Origin: Aplectana chamaeleonis
Taxonomy: Eukaryota; Nematoda; Chromadorea; Rhabditida; Cosmocercidae
Assembly: GCA_029168955.1 (NCBI GenBank)
Contig: JAPDOI010000289.1
Span: forward strand, 31,001-95,000
Direction of reading: 5' to 3'
Length of the DNA: 64,000 nt
Part shown: positions 58,965 to 64,000 of the stretch, one piece after another
How the letters are laid out: every line of letters begins with the position of its first letter
Position numbering within the stretch: the first letter of the stretch is position 1
The notes under the pieces: generated by a model
The model's database searches: none
What the model was told of the DNA's origin: nothing
Seen by the model: only the letters and a program-made list of their open reading frames with translations
Program-made: the position numbers and the translations under genes

Positions 58965-59906
58965 ATAACAAGAAGAGCGGGGTACCCCAAGGTGGGGTAT
59001 TGTCACCAATTTTGTTCGCTATTTACACCTCGGAACTCCCAGGTTCCCTGGAGCGCTGCGGTGTTGAGTGCAAACAGTTTGCTGATGACATTAAGATTTA
59101 TAAGAAGGTTGAAAGCGAAGAAGATCAGAGTATGGTGGCTTGTGCATTTGAGAGCATTCTTGATTGGTCTCATGAGTGGAAACTATCGTTGGCTTCTGAA
59201 AAGACAGTTTTCATGAGGCTGGGCATGTCGGATTTGCCATGTACATACAATTTGGATGGTCATGTGCTGAATTCCGTATCCTCTGTCGTTTTCCTGGGTT
59301 TTCATTACAACAGCGAACTTGACTTCTCTGAGCATTACCAATACTTGTGCAGAAAAGCTTCTTCTAAGACTTTCCTCATTTTCAAGGCGTTGGCCATTCA
59401 AGAAAGAAAAGTGTTGTTGAGAGCATTCAATACCTACGTCAGACCAATTTTGGGAAGTGGAACGACAGTTTTTTCACCGCATAAAAGAAAAGATATTTTG
59501 CAACTTGAGAAAATCCAACACAATTTTACACGCAAAATATATGTAAGATCTCAAATCCAGGCCTATGAAAGAATACCATGTGCGGGAGCAAGGAATAGAG
59601 TTGAAAATTCATTCTCTGGAATCTCGCCGACGCCTGAATGATGTTTGCATGGTGTTTAATTTACGAGCTGGCATTGCGAAAATCAACCTTTCTAGATTCT
59701 ATAGGCTGAACCGCTCGAGGACCAGGGGGAGCAGGCTTAAGATTTCATATGCAGCTCCGAAAGGCAATATTAGAGCCTGTACCTTTACTTGCAGAGCCGG
59801 ATCAACTTTTGTCTCTCTTAACCTAGATATTACACCGGTACCAGTATCTTCTGCTTTGTGGAGTTTCAAACGCATTGCAGGGAAGAAGCTACAATACCGC
59901 TCATAA
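58965..59906 (+). pseudogene. CR1/jockey-like LINE reverse transcriptase, 3' fragment, frameshifted
   Basis: The plus-strand frame begins inside the reverse transcriptase at SGVPQGGVLSPILFAIYTSE (motif B). It goes on to QFADDIKIYKKV (motif C; FADD holds the catalytic pair), DWSHEWKLSLASEKT, VVFLGFHYNSELDFSEHYQY and the thumb segment LLRAFNTYVRPILG followed by LQLEKIQHNFTRKIY. Near 59595 the frame shifts and the conserved tail continues as HSLESRRRLNDVCMVF and later RAGSTFVS, ending at 59906. Motif A, the fingers and any endonuclease are absent, as expected of a 5'-truncated insertion. Two LINE types of opposite orientation thus occur about 15 kb apart. The clade (CR1 rather than jockey) is my best reading from motif style. 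Confidence 0.82.
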
Positions 59907-60779
59907 CATGTGTCCTAAAACGCGTCGGCGCCGCGAAAGCGCGTCGGAAACGTCTTTCTGGTTCAGAGTGGATGATTTTGGAATCTGAAAACACCGTTCG
60001 ATTCGTCTCGTCGCGCTGATTCCAAAAATGTATTCAGGTTTCAGAAAAAACCAAGTCTCGACCTAGTTATGACCTACTTTATCAAAAAGGAGTCAAAATC
60101 TTTCAAAGTAGTAATTTTCGAAATTTTAAAACGTCAATGCATTCGTATTGTCATGCTGATTTCAGAAATGTATGCATAGTCAAGATCAGTCCGATTCTTG
60201 ACCTACTTTCAACTTTTTTCAAATTCAATGAATTCAAACTCTTTTCAAAGCGGTGTGTTTGAAAATATAGTAGCACCATTCGATTTGCAGCGTCATTCCG
60301 ATTCAAAAAGTGTGTTAGAATGCGAAATAAACTTTATGTCAGGCCTTATGATCGTCTATTTACGACTGAACTTTCTGATGACCTCGCCAATTACCCTCTA
60401 AACTGGGGCTGCCCACAAAAAGTACAATATTGGGCGCTCTGCTGGAGACAACCGTGACACTTCGCGCCTTTACCTTTAGTCATTAATAACATATGCATTT
60501 GACACAGTTTCGAATGCAATTCAAAACTTCTCGAAGGCTGTTTTTGTCTTCTGGTTCTCATGATGACTCCGTTGACAGCGGACTCAAGTGTTTAAAAAAT
60601 TGCACAAATCGACTAAAGACATCGAGAAGAACAAAATTCTCTATTTTTCATTGTTTGGGGGACAGTTTCATAATTTTTTCAGTAGCTGAAGTACCTAAGG
60701 CGACCAATAAACGGGTGAATCTCCGCTAATTGTTCAGTCATCAACTAGCGGTGTACTGTAAGGGGCTGCTCACGCACGC
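59907..60779. other. Intergenic DNA, no supported gene
   Basis: It contains loosely repeated phrases such as CAAGTCTCGACCTA (60051) and CAGTCCGATTCTTGACCTA (60185), with TTCAAA-rich words between. No coding-like frame is seen. Confidence 0.45.
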
Positions 60780-61600
60780 GAAATAAAAACGATTTTGACC
60801 GTAGCAGCTCAAAATTCTGATTTGAAATCGTATTCACCTCTGAAATTAGGAAATCCGATTTCTTTTTCAAATTTCAAAGATTTCCACTTTATTTCAATTT
60901 TTCAAAACTTCCCAATTATTTTATTTTCTGAAAAATCTCTGATATGCACTCGTTTTTATTCTAGAAATTAAGAACTCGAATTTTTTTCCAGAATTCAAAA
61001 TTTCCAACCTACTTCAAATTTCAAAAATTTTCAGTTCAATTCAATTTTTGAAAAAGTTTTGATTTAATATGGTATATACTTCTGTAATCAGGAATTCCTT
61101 TTTTTTTCAAACAAAGAATTTGCAGTTATTTCGAATTTTTCGAAACTTTCCATTTATTTTAATTCTTGAAAATAACTCTGATATCAACTCGTATTCATTC
61201 TTGAAATTAAGAACTACGACTTTTTTCAGTTTTCAAAATTTCCCATTTATTTCACATCTCAAAAATTTTCAGTTTATTTCAATTTTTAAAAAAGTTCTGA
61301 TCCAAAATCGTATTTACTTCTGAAATTAGGAATTCCGATTTTTTTTCTAACTTTAAAAATTGCCAGTATATTTCGATTTTTCGAAACTTCCAAATTATTT
61401 AAATTTTTGAAAAAAATAATTTTAACTCGTATTCATTTTTGAAATTAAGAATTCCGATTTTTTCGCCAAGATTCAAAATTTCCAATTTATTTCAAGTTTC
61501 AAAAATTTTCAGTTTGTTTCAATTTTTGAAAAATTCCAATTTATTTAATGTTTTGAAAAATCCGAGTTCACTTCGAATTTGAGAAAAAAAGGAGTTTATA
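60780..61600. repeat. AT-rich tandem repeat, about 240-bp unit
   Basis: The phrase TCTGAAATTAGGAAATCC at 60840 recurs as TCTGTAATCAGGAATTCC at 61081 and TCTGAAATTAGGAATTCC at 61320, a spacing of about 240 bp. Each unit also has a half-unit phrase (GAAATTAAGAACTCG at 60964, GAAATTAAGAACTACG at 61203, GAAATTAAGAATTCCG at 61441) about 120 bp later, so the unit is itself an old dimer. It is rich in TTTCAATTTTT words. Confidence 0.8.
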
Positions 61601-61969
61601 GAAACTTCGGGAATTCTTGTTTTGGTTCGAATTCTTTCAACAATTAAACTTTATTCAATTTTTTAAGAATTGAGCCTCTGCCGAGAAATCTCCGTATTTA
61701 CGTTTCCCTTTAAATTCATACTTGAAATGCTATATTGAGATTTGGCCGCTAGCGTCTCTCGTCAGATCACGGGCCCCTCACATGCGGTGCAATTGCTGGC
61801 CGCGCAACCCCTCAGCTGGGCCATATCGCCACACACACAACACCGATCAATCGAGATAGAGTGCCAACTTTCAATTATTTTATTAAACTCTCTAATCGAT
61901 TCCAAATGCATCTAGGATTGAAGAAGTTCCAAGATTTCAGAAGTTGAGGTGTTTGTATAAGAGTTTGTC
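61601..61969. other. AT-rich DNA with a possible third, decayed copy of the duplicated block
   Basis: Around 61740-61800 the sequence GAGATTTGGCCGCTAGCG followed by CCCCTCACATGCGG resembles the start of the block at 61975, about 235 bp earlier and strongly diverged. Nothing else is recognised. Confidence 0.4.
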
Positions 61970-61974
61970 TACAG

Positions 61975-62187
61975 ATTTGGAACCTTGCCAACGCTGGCCA
62001 TTTGCATGACCCTGCACCCCTCACATGCCGGCAGATTTACCAACGCATGGTGGCCTTCTCAGCCGCCACTGACCATCTCATTATCGACTGGAGGGCCCAC
62101 ATGAGACTGAAATATGGAAGAATCATCATTGAATATACGTTCCCACCCACTCAGCGGTCAAAATATAAACGAATGCAGAAAATTGTA
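61975..62187 (+). CDS. Exon-like duplicated block, copy 1, unknown protein
   Basis: After an acceptor-like CTACAG the plus strand is open for about 70 codons, read as IWNLANAGHLHDPAPLTCRQ and on to RAHMRLKYGRIIIEYTFPPT and SKYKRMQKI. Its partner at 62489-62701 is nearly identical and open in the same frame, while the DNA around both copies is much more diverged. This suggests coding or other constraint, or gene conversion. Against coding, the few differences I see all change the amino acid, and no good splice donor follows. The family is not recognised. Confidence 0.35.
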
Positions 62188-62488
62188 ATTCTCTTTGGAT
62201 TTAAAAAAATTAATTCTACAGAATTTTTCGTTTTTTTATCAAAAATTTATTCCTTATTTAATGTTTTCAGTATTTTTTCTCTGAATTTCGCATAATTTTG
62301 ACTTTTTTAAAAAATTTTATTTGGTGTACTAACTTTTTTATTCTATTCTTTTCGACTATTAATTGCTATTTTCTTGTATACTTATTTATTATTTCATTAA
62401 AGTATGTTATGGATCCAAAATGAATTCAGTATTGCAGAAATTCCAAGACTTCTGAAGTTGTAGGGCTTCTAGGAAAAGTGGTATACAG

Positions 62489-62701
62489 ATTTGGAACCTT
62501 GCCAACGCTGGCCCTGTGCGTGACCCTGCACCCCTCACATGCCGGCAGATTTACCAACGCAGGGTGGCCTTCTCAGCCGCCACTGACCATCTCATTATCG
62601 ACTGGAGGGCCCACATGAGACTGAAATATGGAAGAATCATCATTGAATATACGTTCCCATCCACTCAGCGGTCAAAATATAAACGAATGCAGAAAGTTGC
62701 A
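62489..62701 (+). CDS. Exon-like duplicated block, copy 2, unknown protein
   Basis: The block follows GTATACAG and lies 514 bp after copy 1. It matches copy 1 except at about eight positions, grouped near its start (CCTGTGCG for CATTTGCA), at AGG for ATG, at TCC for CCC, and near the end. The frame is open throughout, with no stop in about 70 codons. The flanking sequences, such as GCAGAAATTCCAAGACTTC upstream, are recognisably related to those of copy 1 but clearly diverged. Tandem near-identical exons with diverged introns can mark alternative exons, but no splice partner is seen here. Confidence 0.35.
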
Positions 62702-62809
62702 AACCTCTTCGCATTAAAACAAATAATTTCACAGAATTTTTAGTTTTTTTTATCAACGAATACAGAAAACCGTCAGCCCATCATGTTGACCCGGTCTTGC
62801 ACGCACATC

Positions 62810-63210
62810 GTGCATACGCCAGTGACCCCTAAAAATTTCAAATTTAATTCAATTTTTGAAAAACTCCGATTTAAAATTGTAATTGTCTGTCAAAATAAAA
62901 AAAACCAATTTTTTCAAACTTCAAAAATTTTTCAAAGAATTTCGAACATTTTTTCACAGAAAGAGAATAAAGATAAAAATTTCGAAAAAATTTTTTAAAT
63001 ATAAAACATTTTAAATTTATTTTAAAGTTCAAAAATTTCCAGGATACTAAAATTTTTCAATACTTCGAATTCAGTTCACTTTAAAAAAATTCTGGTTTCC
63101 ACTCGTATCTATTTTTCAAATTGGGAATTATGATTTTTTTGAAATATCAAACATTTCCAATTTATTTCAAATTTTAAAAAATTCCAGTTTATTTCAGGTT
63201 TAGAAAACTT
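62810..63210. repeat. Second patch of the AT-rich 240-bp-type repeat
   Basis: Phrases such as AATTTTTGAAAAACTCCGAT (62851), TCCACTCGTATCTATTTTTC (63097) and CCAATTTATTTCAAATTT (63157) match the repeat at 60780-61600. The duplicated exon-like blocks sit between the two patches. Confidence 0.65.
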
Positions 63211-63540
63211 CCTACTAATTCAGCAGTTATTAGACTCTGTTTCGTTCCAAATAGCTCAAGTTTCCCATTATCACAGCGCGGAGCGTTGGCTTTTTCGTCG
63301 AAACCTTCTTATCACTAGTTATAATCCACGGAGGCCTACCGCTCCGCTGCGGGTGATAATCGAAATCGACACTTCTCTAGAGACTTAACAGAAAAAACAA
63401 AATCTGCGTCGAGTCAGTCAGCGTCTAGAGCAGAAATGAAACTTTTGAAAATCGTCATTTTTTCAGAACCTGAATAACGAAATTTCATACGAGTAACAAT
63501 TTCAGTCCTTGTTCCAGGATCAGCACGGAGTTTCTGGAGT
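63211..63540. other. Intergenic DNA or downstream part of the 63541 gene
   Basis: On the minus strand, CGTTATTCAG at about 63467-63476 could be a 3' splice site followed by GTTCTGAAAAAATGACG. No further coding evidence is seen. Confidence 0.35.
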
Positions 63541-63810
63541 TTAAGGATCATGTGCGAGTTTGTTCGCACACAAGTATCTCCTCGGACTTTCGGGGGGCAC
63601 CAGTCGAGGTGATTTCGGACGAGGGGGATCATCCGAGTATACCAATTCGGGGGCGGAGTCGCGCTTCGAGCGAGCCGAGGGCGAAAGGGGCTCAGCCGAG
63701 GGGGCGACGACAATTTCCTCGTAGGACCACTCATAACAGCTGCAGCGCTGTCCTTCAAACCTGTCGTTCATGCTTTCATTCTTTGCAGACGTGTTGTATA
63801 TTTCTTCCAT
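63541..63810 (-). CDS. Probable coding exon, Ser/Pro-rich protein, unknown family
   Basis: A minus-strand frame opens upstream of the first ATG (63810) and runs 89 codons to TAA. It reads MEEIYNTSAKNESMNDRFEG, then CSCYEWSYEEIVVAPSAEPL, then Ser-Pro-rich segments with basic residues (SPSARSKRDSAPEL, PPRPKSPRLVPPESPRRY). The base composition is much richer in GC, especially at third codon positions, than the AT-rich flanks, as expected of an exon. The repeated SP and SPR motifs look like kinase-target tails or cytoplasmic loops of membrane proteins. It lies on the same strand as the channel exons 9 kb away, but nothing links them directly. An internal GT (near 63605) could serve as a donor, so the true 3' end of the exon is uncertain. 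Confidence 0.4.
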   Translation of the reverse strand: MEEIYNTSAKNESMNDRFEGQRCSCYEWSYEEIVVAPSAEPLSPSARSKRDSAPELVYSDDPPRPKSPRLVPPESPRRYLCANKLAHDP

Positions 63811-63828
63811 TGAGTTATTGGCGGTCAC

Positions 63829-64000
63829 ATCAATATCCTTAATGAATAATTGTGCTATTCTTGAGCTTCATTTTTGTTCACAACATATGCCTACACATCA
63901 AGAAGCTGCACAATAATAATTGAAGTTCGGATTCGATATTCTCAAAAAATTTTAAATAGAGTCTCCAAAAGTTTGAAACTTTCTCTCAAGCTACCTTTCG
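63829..64000. other. Window end, no feature seen
   Basis: AT-rich sequence without a coding-like frame or recognisable repeat. It could be upstream or intronic sequence of the minus-strand exon at 63541-63810. Confidence 0.4.

Noticed and set aside
1..64000. Telomeric repeats next to the satellites
   Set aside because: No run of the nematode telomere repeat TTAGGC or its complement was seen, so a subtelomeric position cannot be claimed.

Overview
The window looks like a chromosome segment of a clade V parasitic nematode, most likely a hookworm-type strongylid. The grounds are an RTE-class retrotransposon of the kind abundant in hookworm genomes, a Cys-loop channel with a short nematode-style intron, AT-rich intergenic DNA full of small foldback transposons, and no bacterial-style gene packing. 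The species is an inference. No complete protein-coding gene is present.

Positions 1-40799 are almost pure satellite DNA in two arrays that meet with no spacer at about 7799/7800. Satellite 1 (1-7799) is a very regular 42-bp minisatellite whose unit carries a perfect 14-bp palindrome with a CRE (ATF/CREB) core. Satellite 2 (7800-40799) is GC- and CpG-rich with a different sequence but also a 42-bp basic unit. It is organised in higher-order repeats of about 3.2, 3.45, 1.46 and 1.35 kb in successive blocks. The long open frames across both arrays follow from the unit being 14 codons long and are not treated as genes.

Positions 40800-64000 are AT-rich DNA made largely of dead or non-autonomous transposons. 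There is a 5'-truncated RTE-like LINE (43095-44541) and a 5'-truncated CR1/jockey-like LINE (58965-59906). A decayed Tc1-like transposase is split by a 2.3-kb hAT-like element, which holds one foldback element interrupted by another (47770-50853). A set of elements flanked by TTAA with AGGCAG termini includes two pairs placed end to end. Further foldback elements, a GC-rich element full of GGGCGGATCGCTG motifs, and several tandem repeats complete the region.

The best host coding evidence is the 3' end of a Cys-loop ligand-gated channel on the minus strand (53991-54303), with a poly(A) signal about 210 bases downstream. A pair of nearly identical exon-like blocks (61975-62187 and 62489-62701), a Ser/Pro-rich open frame (63541-63810) and three smaller possible exons are less certain. 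The genes do not form a recognisable pathway; the window reads as a satellite block and its repeat-rich flank.
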